Shown piece by piece: positions 22,651 through 30,840 of a stretch of DNA of 47,370 nucleotides. Origin of the DNA: a virus. Location: the IMG/VR virus record IMGVR_UViG_3300036819_000339, positions 1 through 47,370 of that record; one strand, given 5' to 3'. The position numbers and the translations under genes are program-made. Within the stretch, counting starts at the first letter, position 1. Every line of letters starts with the position of its first letter. The notes beneath the pieces are model-generated. The model saw nothing but the letters and a program-made list of their open reading frames with translations, was not told the DNA's origin and made no database searches.

Positions 22651-24270
22651 ATGCCCCCACTCAAACTAAATGAAGAGATCGCAGCCGAGATCAAGGCGCG
22701 CATCAAGCAGCTTGACTTCAAAGCTGTGGAAAAGATTGGCAAAGCGGCCGACAAGAACGGCACCTTTGACGTAATCATCTCGACCGAAGTCACCGATCGT
22801 GCGGGCGAGATCGTCCGCCAAAACGGTTGGGAGCTGACCAACTACAAAAACAACCCTATCGTGCTATGGGGTCACGACTACTACTCGCTCCCGATCGGCG
22901 TCTGCACCGAGACCTATTTGACCGAATACAACGGCGTCCCGGCGCTTGGCGCAAAGGGCGTCTTTTACCCTTCCGATATCAATCCGCTCGCGCAGCAGGT
23001 GCGCAAGATGTACGAATTCGGCCTCAAGAGCGGCTTTCATGTGGGCTGCACCACATCCGTGGGCTTTATCCCTCGTGAATTTGAGCCGGACAATCGCTCG
23101 ATCATCACCCGCGCCGAATTGCTCGAATTCTCCTTCGTGCCAGTGCCTGCCAACCAGGGCGTCGGTCCCGCGGAAGGCCGCGCGCTCACCTTCGAAGAAG
23201 CCAAGGAATTGGGCCTCGATATGGCCGAGCTGCGCGTCAAAGGGCTGGAATTCGTTGAGCCAGAGATCACGGCCGAAACCAAGGCAGTCGGTGACGAATG
23301 CACCACAGAGGACGGCAAGCCAGGCGTTCTCGACGCCGCGCTCGTCTGCCAGCCCACAGTGGAAAAGAGCGTCGAAGAGACCAAGCCGCTCAAAAAGAAG
23401 CTGCTTCAGTCGATTGACGAGGAGCAGACGCGCCATGTAGGTGAGATCGAAAAAGCAATCGATGTTTTCGCAGATGCTACCCCAAGCGATACCGAAGGCA
23501 CCGACGAAGAGAAAGCCAAGAAAACCGCGGATGCCACGCGCGAGGCCATGAAAGACCTGCGCGACGCGGTGCGCGACGAGCACGACATGCACCGTGCCAA
23601 ATCGATCGCGAGTTTGCGTGATTTCGGCGACGCCGAGAATACGACATTTGATAAGAAGCCGCACCTCAAGGCGGTACGCGATGCGCATGATGAATACGAA
23701 GCGCGCAATACAAAGCTGCTCGACGAATTTGAAGAGAAATCTATCAAAACACCGGCCGAGCGCGAGGAACACATCGACTGGCTTGCCGAGAAGATGGAAG
23801 AGAGCCAGCGCGCGCACAAGAAGGCCGTCATCAAGAGCGCAAAAGTGATGTGCAAGGCCGCCTTCGGTGAAGAAGAACAGGCCGACGAAAAAGTACTCGA
23901 AATCCTCAAGACATTCCTTGCCCCGTATGTTCCCGAACAGATGCAGACCGCCGTCTTTATGAAAGTCGGCGCCCGCATCTCTGCCGCATCGAAAGAAAAG
24001 CTGGGCGAGGCCCATCAACACATGAAAGCTGCTACCGCCATTGTCGAGGCGCTCCACGGAGCACTCGAGAATGACGATGGGGAAGAAAGCCGCAGCGTCG
24101 GCGACGCCGTGTCGCCTGCACCGGCTCCCAGAAAGCAAAGGTCGAGGTCTTCGGAGGATATCCACCAGAATGACGAGCTTAACGCTCATCTTCTCGCCAA
24201 GGATATTCTGCGGGGGATAACTACCGCAGCACAGGAAGGCCTCAAAACACTTAAACAGGCCAACCGGTAA
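22651..24270 (+). CDS. Prohead protease with long scaffold-like tail
   Basis: 539 residues. Residues ~38-175 are an HK97-type prohead protease, with His75 in VLWGHDYYSL, Ser136 in CTTSVGF and the conserved FSFVPVPANQG strand. The rest (~230-539) is highly charged and helical (EEKAKKTADATREAMKDLRD and similar), typical of a delta/scaffold domain that is digested after assembly. Most HK97 proteases are about 200-250 residues, so this is a protease-scaffold fusion. Followed 31 nt later by the capsid gene. Confidence 0.88.
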   Translation: MPPLKLNEEIAAEIKARIKQLDFKAVEKIGKAADKNGTFDVIISTEVTDRAGEIVRQNGWELTNYKNNPIVLWGHDYYSLPIGVCTETYLTEYNGVPALGAKGVFYPSDINPLAQQVRKMYEFGLKSGFHVGCTTSVGFIPREFEPDNRSIITRAELLEFSFVPVPANQGVGPAEGRALTFEEAKELGLDMAELRVKGLEFVEPEITAETKAVGDECTTEDGKPGVLDAALVCQPTVEKSVEETKPLKKKLLQSIDEEQTRHVGEIEKAIDVFADATPSDTEGTDEEKAKKTADATREAMKDLRDAVRDEHDMHRAKSIASLRDFGDAENTTFDKKPHLKAVRDAHDEYEARNTKLLDEFEEKSIKTPAEREEHIDWLAEKMEESQRAHKKAVIKSAKVMCKAAFGEEEQADEKVLEILKTFLAPYVPEQMQTAVFMKVGARISAASKEKLGEAHQHMKAATAIVEALHGALENDDGEESRSVGDAVSPAPAPRKQRSRSSEDIHQNDELNAHLLAKDILRGITTAAQEGLKTLKQANR

Positions 24271-24279
24271 CGGCTACGG

Positions 24280-24302
24280 TAGATAGATTTCAAAACTATC
24301 TA
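24280..24302 (+). promoter_or_regulatory. Hairpin reaching into the capsid start codon
   Basis: TAGATAG (24280-24286) pairs with CTATCTA (24296-24302); the last A is the first base of the capsid ATG. Loop ATTTCAAAA. No Shine-Dalgarno precedes this gene, so the hairpin may present or gate the start codon. Confidence 0.5.
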
Positions 24303-25552
24303 TGGATAAAGATAAGGTAAAAGAATTGCATGTCACCGCGTTTGACGAGGTGATGAAAGAAAAGCTCGTGCCGATGATCGGCGCGGAAGTCGCAACCCAG
24401 GTTCAGAAGACCGTTGAGACGCTTCGTATTCAACGCGAAGTGTACGGCAAGGACATGACTGGCCTTTCAGAAAAGGCCAAGAAAGACTTTGCAGAGGTCG
24501 CCAAAATGGCGGCTCGCGGAATGTTCAACGCCGAGACCAAGGCCAATGAGGCTTTGATCGAAGAGCAGGACAACCGCGGCGGTTATCTCGTATCGCGCGA
24601 AATCGCCGATGCCATCATGCGCATCGCGGCTTCAGTCGGTACGATCATGAGCCAGGCCACGAAGTGGGAAATGACCAGCGACGAACTGGCCGTCCCCAAC
24701 TACACCGGATCGTTCCTCACGGGAGCGTATCTCGGTGTCGATGCCGCAGGTAGCGTGACCGGCCTCAACTTCGGTCAAGCACAGCTCATTGCAAAGAAGT
24801 GGCAGCTCGCGTTCGTAGTCGGCAACGACTTACTCGCGGATGCCTCGGTCAATGTCGCAGATTGGCTCCTCGCCCTCGGCGGTGAAGCTCTGGCGAACAT
24901 GATCGACAAGCAAGGCTTCATTGGCGGTTCCAACACCGGCGATCCGTTCCTTGGCGTCCTCAACTACCCGTCTACCACGACGGTAGACGAGACTGGCACG
25001 AAAGTGACGAGCTACGTGCTTCCGAGCACGATGACGACCTTCGCCAAATTCGCAGTCATGGACGATGCTTCGGCCATGATCGGCGATATGGAAGAATCTT
25101 TGCTCGACGGCGCGGGCTTCTACATGCACCGCAGCGTTTGGGCGAAGCTTCGCACACAGAAGGACGGCAACGGCAACTACATCCTGCCTTTCGCAGGATT
25201 GGCAAAGCCGAACCCTGTCGTCGAGAATTATTCCGGAGGCGGACCTATCAAGCCTGCGGGAAGTCTCTTCGACTACCCGGTGTACACCAACCGTCACCTT
25301 CCGGCTGTCGGCGCTTCAAGCGTCAACGGCTTCTCGGATACGGCAAGCAACCCGTTCCTCGTCTTCGGCAACATGAAGGCGTTCGCCTTCGGCGACAAGG
25401 GAGAGATGCGCGTCGGTCAATTCGAATCCGGCAGCTTCGGCGGCAAGGAGATTGCATTGGCAGACCAGCGCGGCATTGTCTACAAACATCGCCACGCTTT
25501 GACGCTCACGCTTCCGCGCGCAATGGTTGTCGCAACGACTGCGGCTTCCTAG
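24302..25552 (+). CDS. Major capsid protein (HK97 fold)
   Basis: 416 residues. N-terminal ~90 residues are helical and probably a delta region or N-arm removed by the protease. The fold signature is seen in GGYLVSREIADAIMRIAASV, WQLAFVVGNDLLADASVNV (with GGEALANMIDKQGFIGGSNT) and the C-terminal MRVGQFESGSFGGKEIALAD. It forms the icosahedral shell. Flanked by hairpins on both sides and preceded by no Shine-Dalgarno, although it should be the most highly expressed gene. Confidence 0.92.
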   Translation: MDKDKVKELHVTAFDEVMKEKLVPMIGAEVATQVQKTVETLRIQREVYGKDMTGLSEKAKKDFAEVAKMAARGMFNAETKANEALIEEQDNRGGYLVSREIADAIMRIAASVGTIMSQATKWEMTSDELAVPNYTGSFLTGAYLGVDAAGSVTGLNFGQAQLIAKKWQLAFVVGNDLLADASVNVADWLLALGGEALANMIDKQGFIGGSNTGDPFLGVLNYPSTTTVDETGTKVTSYVLPSTMTTFAKFAVMDDASAMIGDMEESLLDGAGFYMHRSVWAKLRTQKDGNGNYILPFAGLAKPNPVVENYSGGGPIKPAGSLFDYPVYTNRHLPAVGASSVNGFSDTASNPFLVFGNMKAFAFGDKGEMRVGQFESGSFGGKEIALADQRGIVYKHRHALTLTLPRAMVVATTAAS

Positions 25553-25560
25553 TTTGATTT

Positions 25561-25607
25561 CTCGATATTTAGTTGATATTCAATCTTCGGATATCAACTA
25601 AATCGAG
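25561..25607 (+). promoter_or_regulatory. Long AT-rich hairpin after the capsid gene
   Basis: CTCGA (25561-25565) and TTTAGTTGATAT (25568-25579) pair with ATATCAACTAAA (25591-25602) and TCGAG (25603-25607): 17 bp with a 2-nt bulge. No U-tract, so it is more likely to stabilise or process the capsid mRNA than to terminate it. Confidence 0.6.
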
Positions 25608-25637
25608 GATTAGTTTACTCGGTAACACCTTATCGCT

Positions 25638-26054
25638 ATGAGCGACGAATTGACCGCATTGCAGGAGACAGCTACACAGGCTCGGGCGAACGCTGACAAG
25701 CTCAAAAGCGCACTCACCGATCAAAGCTCCGCGAAGGAGCGAACTGCCGCTGAAAAATCAGAAGCAGCAGCGGTGGAGGCTGAGGCCGCATGTGCAGATG
25801 CCAAAGCGAAAGCCGATGCAGAGGCAAAAGCACAGGCCGACGCCGATGCGCAAGCTGCGGCGGATGCCAAAGCGAAAGCCGATGCAGAGGCAGCCGCTCA
25901 AACGGGCGCAGCACCCAATGCCGATGGAAGCCGAACAGGTTTCGTCAGCGGCGTGCGAGCCGGTGAGGAGTGCGTGTGCCCCGATGGGCGCAAAGGCACC
26001 GTTCACAAGTTCGACGAAGGTCTGGTTTGTATTCCAAACCACGATCAGGGCTAA
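25638..26054 (+). CDS. Ala/Lys-rich coiled-coil protein with Cys tail domain
   Basis: 138 residues. Residues 1-95 are coiled coil and become a low-complexity Ala-Asp-Ala-Lys/Glu helix with two identical 10-residue copies. Residues ~100-138 form a small domain with three Cys (GEECVCPDGRKGTV, then EGLVCIPN). Directly downstream of the capsid gene, so a head-associated fibre or scaffold with a small globular tip is possible. Function unknown. Confidence 0.6.
   Translation: MSDELTALQETATQARANADKLKSALTDQSSAKERTAAEKSEAAAVEAEAACADAKAKADAEAKAQADADAQAAADAKAKADAEAAAQTGAAPNADGSRTGFVSGVRAGEECVCPDGRKGTVHKFDEGLVCIPNHDQG
25797..25892 (+). repeat. 30-bp perfect direct repeat inside the coiled-coil gene
   Basis: The copies at 25797-25826 and 25863-25892 are identical and in frame, 66 bp apart; loss or gain of one unit keeps the frame. 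Confidence 0.8.
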
Positions 26055-26128
26055 TTTACATACGCCACGCAGCTAGCCCCTGCGCTCGCCCGGATCGACG
26101 GCGCGATGTGGCACAAACACCAAATCCT

Positions 26129-26599
26129 ATGCGTTTAAATCCTTACGACAACGTGTTGATCCAGCCATCAACAGTGAGCTCGGTCGCGATTGAATCGTTG
26201 ACCGGCAGCTCAGCCGTAAACGGCGATTCGATCGACACCGCAAAGGTGTTCGACGCTGACTCGATCATGGTGCACGTTCGCACCGAGATTGCGTCGGGTT
26301 CTCCGACCGCAGCGACGGTTGCGTGGAAATTGCAGGAATCTGCCGACAATTCCACCTTCGCTGACGCGCTGGATAATACCGGCACGGTGATCGGCGCGTC
26401 GTTGACTACCAAGACGGTCGCCAATGATAGCTACGCTCGCGTGGAGGGCATCATGCTCAACCGCAAGCGCTACCTTCGCATCGTGCTCACGCCGGCCTAC
26501 ACGTCCGGCACGAGCCCTGCGACGCTCACCTACGCCGAGTACATCGGCGTTGCCGGAAACGGCCAGGTCAGCGCCGGTCGTGCCGCCAGCAATACATAG
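26129..26599 (+). CDS. Probable head decoration protein, 156 aa
   Basis: Start at 26129 (MRLNPYDNVLIQPSTVSS), where the beta pattern begins; the frame is open upstream but gives Arg-rich non-coding-like sequence. Ser/Thr/Ala-rich strands (ATVAWKLQESADNSTFADAL, RYLRIVLTPAYTSGTSPATL) match a common decoration-type protein coded behind capsid genes, which adds to the shell surface. No Shine-Dalgarno. Confidence 0.7.
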   Translation: MRLNPYDNVLIQPSTVSSVAIESLTGSSAVNGDSIDTAKVFDADSIMVHVRTEIASGSPTAATVAWKLQESADNSTFADALDNTGTVIGASLTTKTVANDSYARVEGIMLNRKRYLRIVLTPAYTSGTSPATLTYAEYIGVAGNGQVSAGRAASNT

Positions 26600-26615
26600 T
26601 TGCGCACTCGCTTTT

Positions 26616-26641
26616 CAGTTGTCCGATTGTTCGGATGACTG
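26616..26641 (+). promoter_or_regulatory. 11-bp hairpin before the connector gene
   Basis: CAGTTGTCCGA (26616-26626), loop TTGT, TCGGATGACTG (26631-26641) with two G-U pairs. It lies between the end of the decoration gene and the 26669 ATG and has no U-tract. Confidence 0.5.
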
Positions 26642-26668
26642 GAGCGACGAGGGCACAACCTCGATACG

Positions 26669-27781
26669 ATGAGAATCACCAACGAAATATTATCGGGAGA
26701 CGCGAATAATTGGACGCTCGCCCGCACGCCAGTACCGAACAGCGTGACCATCTATGGCGGCGGCATTCGTCTCACACCCGGCATAGGCCAGGATTATTCT
26801 ATTGCCGGGATTTCCGTCACTACCGTAAACCCGTATTCGGCGGGCCAGGTGCTTGCCGATTACGACGTGCTGGACGGCACAAATATCGTCTCCGGCATTA
26901 GCGATCAGCTATCGCCCTTTGCCCTCACGACGCTGCAACGGGTGAAAGACCTCCTCTTCGACCCGAACCTCACCATTTCGCTTACCGGCGCGTCCCTATC
27001 CGCCAGTTCCACCAACGTCACGGGATTGAGCGTCCCGGCCGGCAAAAGCATCAAAGTCGGGCAGATCATCATGGGCACCGGCATTCCGAACGGCACGACG
27101 ATCGCTGCCATCGTCAGCCCGACACAGATCACGCTCTCCCAGGCCTCGACGCAGGACAACACCGGCCAGACGCTCATCGTGATCGATCAGACGACCGCCT
27201 ATGACGCCGTGCTTGTGCGTTTGATCAATTGGGCGACGAATTACATCGGCAACGAGTGCGGCCGACCCAGTGGCTTCGTGCAGCAATCCTACGTCAATGA
27301 CATCTACTCGATTGACAGCGCGGGGCAGAATTTCCTCTTGCTGCGCAACACGCCGGTGTTTTCGCTCTCGAGCTTTCAGTGGAGAGCGGGAACGCCGAGC
27401 AACCCGAGCTGGACCGACTTCCTTGCCGATGAATACGAGCTGGTGGACCCGCGCACCGATCCGATCAGCGGCACCGTTTGGTATCCCTCCGGCGAAATCC
27501 GCGTCTATGGCGCGCTGCCGCGCATCAACAGCAACATGATCCGCGTCAGCTATGTCGCCGGATATCCGGTGGATTGGAGCAATCCCGAGAACCATACGAC
27601 GCACTGGCTGCCGGGCGATCTCACCAATGTCTGCGAAAATCTTGTGGTGCGCCGCTACCTGCGTCGAACCAACGGCGGCAAGAGCAGCATTTCGGTGGAA
27701 GGATCGACGACCTCATTCCGCAATGAACTCGACGCCGAAGATCTCGACGTGATCGGCCAGTACCGGCAGGTCACCTTTTAA
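26669..27781 (+). CDS. Head-tail connector protein with inserted beta domain
   Basis: 370 residues. Helical parts (FALTTLQRVKDLLFDPN and VLVRLINWATNYIGNECGRP), with the late segment AYLRRTNGGKSS-type pattern (VVRRYLRRTNGGKSSISVEG), match gp6-like connectors that dock on the portal ring. Residues ~103-174 are an added beta domain, SASSTNVTGLSVPAGKSIKV then GTGIPNGTTIAAIVSPTQIT, of a kind also inserted in the tail tube protein. Position between capsid and gp10 genes fits. Confidence 0.7.
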   Translation: MRITNEILSGDANNWTLARTPVPNSVTIYGGGIRLTPGIGQDYSIAGISVTTVNPYSAGQVLADYDVLDGTNIVSGISDQLSPFALTTLQRVKDLLFDPNLTISLTGASLSASSTNVTGLSVPAGKSIKVGQIIMGTGIPNGTTIAAIVSPTQITLSQASTQDNTGQTLIVIDQTTAYDAVLVRLINWATNYIGNECGRPSGFVQQSYVNDIYSIDSAGQNFLLLRNTPVFSLSSFQWRAGTPSNPSWTDFLADEYELVDPRTDPISGTVWYPSGEIRVYGALPRINSNMIRVSYVAGYPVDWSNPENHTTHWLPGDLTNVCENLVVRRYLRRTNGGKSSISVEGSTTSFRNELDAEDLDVIGQYRQVTF

Positions 27782-27784
27782 CGT

Positions 27785-28231
27785 ATGGATTTTCAGGTTC
27801 AGATCGTCGGCCTCAACCAGCTCACCGCCAAGCTCGCCCAGGCACCCCAGATTGCCGCGCCGATTTTGCAGCGCGCGCTTACCGCCTCGCAGGCGATCCT
27901 CGCCAAATACACTACCAAAGGCATCGTGCCGTGGCGTACCGGATTTCTCGTGCAGAGCTTCCGCGCCGAGGTGACGACCGGCATGCTGCGATGGTTTCCA
28001 ACCGCCAGTTATGCGCCGTATGTGGAATTTGGCACCAAGCCGCACGTCATTCTGCCGAAGGATAAGAAGGCGCTCTACTGGCCTGGCGCTTCGCATCCGG
28101 TAGCGCGCGTCAATCATCCGGGCACGAAACCCAACCCATTTCTCGAAAGAATTATCAGCACCGCGCAGCCGGACATCGACGCCATGTTCGTCGGCGCGCT
28201 CGAACAGATCACCCAGGCAATCGCCCAATAA
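27785..28231 (+). CDS. HK97 gp10-like tail completion protein
   Basis: 148 residues with the family pattern: GLNQLTAKLAQ, VPWRTGFLVQSFRAEV, ASYAPYVEFGTKPHVI and KPNPFLERI. It sits at the head-tail joint. Starts 4 nt after the preceding stop, no Shine-Dalgarno. Confidence 0.85.
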   Translation: MDFQVQIVGLNQLTAKLAQAPQIAAPILQRALTASQAILAKYTTKGIVPWRTGFLVQSFRAEVTTGMLRWFPTASYAPYVEFGTKPHVILPKDKKALYWPGASHPVARVNHPGTKPNPFLERIISTAQPDIDAMFVGALEQITQAIAQ

Positions 28232-28234
28232 TCT

Positions 28235-28687
28235 ATGGCCACCAGTGACCAATTAGCCAAGCCGATCAAAACGCAGATATTAGTGAACCTACAGGCGCTC
28301 AAAGACGCCGGCCGCATCAATTCATTCTATTCAATCGATCTTAAATCCAATCCCTTGGAAATGGGGCCGACCGACGGCTACCCGTTTGCCATCGTCGGCA
28401 TGCCACGCATCGCTGCCGACTTCGAAGATTCAGCGACGAACATCCGCACCTATCGCTTTGACGTGCTCTTCGTGCTCGATCCTGCGACACTTACCCATCC
28501 CGATACCGACGTGGAGGATTTGATCGACGCGGTGCTCAACCAGTTCGACACCAATTTCACGCTCGCGGGGGCAGCACAGGCAGCGGTACTCCCCGCTACG
28601 ATAGAGGGAAGTCCGGTATCCACAGGGGACCATACCCTTCTCGTTTTCGTGCTATCCTTATCAGCAAGAACAATATATTCAATATGA
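28235..28687 (+). CDS. Tail terminator-like protein, 150 aa
   Basis: Pattern of tail completion proteins: N-terminal helix (AKPIKTQILVNLQALKDAG), PFAIVGMPRIAADFEDSATN, RTYRFDVLFVLDP, then a helix VEDLIDAVLNQFDTN. Order of genes (gp10-like, then this, then tail tube) is the normal one. Overlaps the next start by 4 nt. Confidence 0.72.
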   Translation: MATSDQLAKPIKTQILVNLQALKDAGRINSFYSIDLKSNPLEMGPTDGYPFAIVGMPRIAADFEDSATNIRTYRFDVLFVLDPATLTHPDTDVEDLIDAVLNQFDTNFTLAGAAQAAVLPATIEGSPVSTGDHTLLVFVLSLSARTIYSI

Positions 28688-28920
28688 GCTTCAAAGCCCC
28701 ACAAGACAAAATGATGAAAGCGCCGCCAAGTCAAAAAGGCTTTCACTTTGCGAGCGATGGGTTGCATGAGGCGATGTTTATAGAAGCCGCCTCGATTGAA
28801 GAGGCAGAAACGCTCTATCACAAGACCAAGAAACTGCTTGGCGTTGGTGGAACTGACGAAACCGTCCCCGAGCAATCCACAGCGCCCGCCGCGGAGGCGC
28901 CTCAAGAAAAGCCGCTATAA
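28684..28920 (+). CDS. Small protein before the tail tube gene, 78 aa
   Basis: N-terminal Lys/Met-rich segment, a short beta-helix core (KGFHFASDGLHEAMFIEAAS, EEAETLYHKTKKLL) and a Pro/Ala tail. ATGA overlap with the previous gene. Function unknown. Confidence 0.6.
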   Translation: MSFKAPQDKMMKAPPSQKGFHFASDGLHEAMFIEAASIEEAETLYHKTKKLLGVGGTDETVPEQSTAPAAEAPQEKPL

Positions 28921-28935
28921 TAATCACAATCATTT

Positions 28936-30102
28936 ATGTCACAAAAAGGTATTGGACGTTTGGTGCAAATCGGGATGAAGAAAGAAGCATCTCGCGGCGT
29001 TGCTGAGACCAGCGCGACATATTGGACGCCGTGGATGGATTTGACGCTCGACGAAAAGAAAGAATTTGCGGTAGACGATCAAACCTACGGCATCGTGGAA
29101 GACAGTACTAACCTTACACAGGTGAAGAAGTGGTCCGAGGGTAGTCTGTCGGGCAACATAGCTGACACGACCTTCGGCCTCGTCCTCTATGGCATGTTCG
29201 GCGGTTATGCCGTCTCAGGATCTAACCCGTACACGCACTCATTCACAGTCGGGCAGAACGCGCAGCACAAAAGCTTGACCTTCTTCCTGCACGATCCGCT
29301 TGCGGCCGTCGATTACAGCTACGCCAATGGCGTCATTGGCAAGCTGGATATCACGGCGGAGCTGAAGAAATTTGTTTCGTTCAACGCCTCGCTAATGGCG
29401 CAAAGCGGCGCGTCGCAGAGCACCTTCACCCCATCCACGACTACGGAAAACCGCTTCGTCCCGCAACACCTCGCGGCGAAGTTCGCACTCGATTATGGCG
29501 GCTTGCAAGGCACCAAGACAGCGACCGGCACGTGCTCGACAAGCGCCCACGTCACCAGCCTCTCGATCAGCACGAGCACCTTGCGCGTCGGTATGACGGT
29601 GACCGGGAGCAATATCCCGGTTGGGGCGACCATAGCCGCAATCGTGTCAGCCAGCGCTTTCGATCTCTCAGTCGCTTCGAGCGGCTCGGCAACCTCCTAC
29701 ACGTTTGGACCCGCCGTTATCGCGCTCAAGAGCGCCAAGGTGTCGATCAACAGCAACATCGAGGCCCAGGAAGTGCTCGGCAACCTCGCACCCGCCGATT
29801 TCCTCAACAAAGAATTCAGCGTCGAAGGAACCCTCGAAGCTATCTGGCAGAATGAAAGCGATTTTAAGACCCAATTCATGGGGCCGACGCCACTCGCGAT
29901 CCGTTTGGATTTTCTTAACTCTGACGTTTCGAGCAACCCCGAGCTCTATATCGACATGCCAAAATGCACCATCCAGGAGCTTGGTCGTCCTTTCAAAGTA
30001 AAAGATTTGATCTATCAAAGTATCAAGTTTAAGGCCGTATATAGTATTACAGACACATTGCTTGCAAAAATGGTACTCATCAACGCGATCACGACGTACT
30101 AG
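28936..30102 (+). CDS. Major tail tube protein with Ig-like insert
   Basis: 388 residues. Residues 1-190 and 260-388 form the tail-tube barrel (LVQIGMKKEASRGVAETSAT, LSGNIADTTFGLVLYGMFGG, FSVEGTLEAIWQNESDFK, then LIYQSIKFKAVYSI). Residues ~193-258 are a beta insert (SLSISTSTLRVGMTVTG, SNIPVGATIAAIVSAS) like that in the connector at 26669 and likely to stick out from the tube. No Shine-Dalgarno. Confidence 0.85.
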   Translation: MSQKGIGRLVQIGMKKEASRGVAETSATYWTPWMDLTLDEKKEFAVDDQTYGIVEDSTNLTQVKKWSEGSLSGNIADTTFGLVLYGMFGGYAVSGSNPYTHSFTVGQNAQHKSLTFFLHDPLAAVDYSYANGVIGKLDITAELKKFVSFNASLMAQSGASQSTFTPSTTTENRFVPQHLAAKFALDYGGLQGTKTATGTCSTSAHVTSLSISTSTLRVGMTVTGSNIPVGATIAAIVSASAFDLSVASSGSATSYTFGPAVIALKSAKVSINSNIEAQEVLGNLAPADFLNKEFSVEGTLEAIWQNESDFKTQFMGPTPLAIRLDFLNSDVSSNPELYIDMPKCTIQELGRPFKVKDLIYQSIKFKAVYSITDTLLAKMVLINAITTY

Positions 30103-30158
30103 CTATCCCCGACCGTTTCCTTGACAACCACAGACGGCAGCGCTTTACTACCACTCAT

Positions 30159-30308
30159 ATGATACTTTTCAAGATAATTATCGCGTTTGCAGGGTTTCTC
30201 GTATTCGGCCCATTTTGGTTGCCGTTCTTTGTATACATACTCTATTTGGCGTTCAAGCCTAAAACAATGCCTTCGACGCCTATCAAATCTTTCCGATTTC
30301 ACCGATAG
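30159..30308 (+). CDS. Small membrane protein, 49 aa
   Basis: MILFKIIIAFAGFLVFGPFW and FFVYILYLAF form two short or one long hydrophobic stretch; the tail is basic (KPKTMPSTPIKSFRFHR). It ends 2 nt before the tail chaperone gene. Function unknown. Confidence 0.5.
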   Translation: MILFKIIIAFAGFLVFGPFWLPFFVYILYLAFKPKTMPSTPIKSFRFHR

Positions 30309-30310
30309 AT

Positions 30311-30667
30311 ATGATCGACCGCGAAACTCGAGAAATTCTCACGCCGCGCGGGCACACGCTTAAGGTCTATACCTACATCACCGGCAAAGAAGCGCGTGCT
30401 CTTCGCGCACCGTATCTCCGACAGGCTGACGAGCTGCCAAAAAGTGTCATCGACGAAAAAGGCCTCCGCGCGTCGATTTACGAAACAGTTGAAAATCTCG
30501 CGTTAAAAACCATCGTCGTGACGTTCGATGGAAAACACGATGGTCTAGACGATTTCGATCTTCTTGAGACCTTGCTTACCCTCCCTGCCAGCGAATTCAA
30601 ATTCATCACGACGGCTATCAATGAGATAATCGGCGACGGCGAAAACGAGGAAAAAAAAACGAATTAG
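30311..30667 (+). CDS. Tail assembly chaperone (short, G-type product)
   Basis: 118 residues (EILTPRGHTLKVYTYITGKE, then a helix and PASEFKFITTAINEIIGDGE). In lambda-like phages the G protein binds the tape measure protein during tail assembly. Its 3' end holds the slippery A-run, so part of the ribosomes make the longer G-T product. Confidence 0.8.
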   Translation: MIDRETREILTPRGHTLKVYTYITGKEARALRAPYLRQADELPKSVIDEKGLRASIYETVENLALKTIVVTFDGKHDGLDDFDLLETLLTLPASEFKFITTAINEIIGDGENEEKKTN

Positions 30668-30840
30668 AGCGAGCCGTTCACAACGCCCACCGCGGCCTTC
30701 CTGCCGATCTCTCGGAAGAGAATATGGCCGTCATTATATGCGACCGGATGCGATGGACGTATCAGCAGTATCTCGAACAACCCACGCACTTTATTCAGGC
30801 GCTCGTCTGGTTATGGGATGCGCGTGGTAAAATCAAATAA
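30311..30840 (+). CDS. Tail assembly chaperone G-T, made by -1 frameshift
   Basis: Shifting -1 at the A-run continues the frame past the 30667 stop through NELERAVHNAHRGLPADLSE and MRWTYQQYLEQPTHFIQALV to a stop at 30838-30840, about 177 residues in all. The T extension is ordinary protein with correct codon use and links G to the tail tube. The tape measure ATG overlaps this stop by one base, as in many siphophages. The frameshift is programmed by inference from family knowledge. Confidence 0.85.
30651..30659 (+). other. Slippery site for -1 frameshifting (nine A)
   Basis: Zero-frame reading A-AAA-AAA at 30652-30658 allows both tRNAs to re-pair one base back. It is 7 nt before the zero-frame stop. 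Confidence 0.85.

Noticed and set aside
22864-24189. Long minus-strand open frame (441 codons) opposite the prohead protease
   Set aside because: Composition is Cys/His/Arg-rich and motif-free, while the plus strand has the protease and scaffold. GC-rich codon bias keeps the antisense frame open.
25797-25892. CRISPR-like repeat
   Set aside because: Only two copies, inside a coding coiled-coil gene; no spacer array or cas gene in the window.
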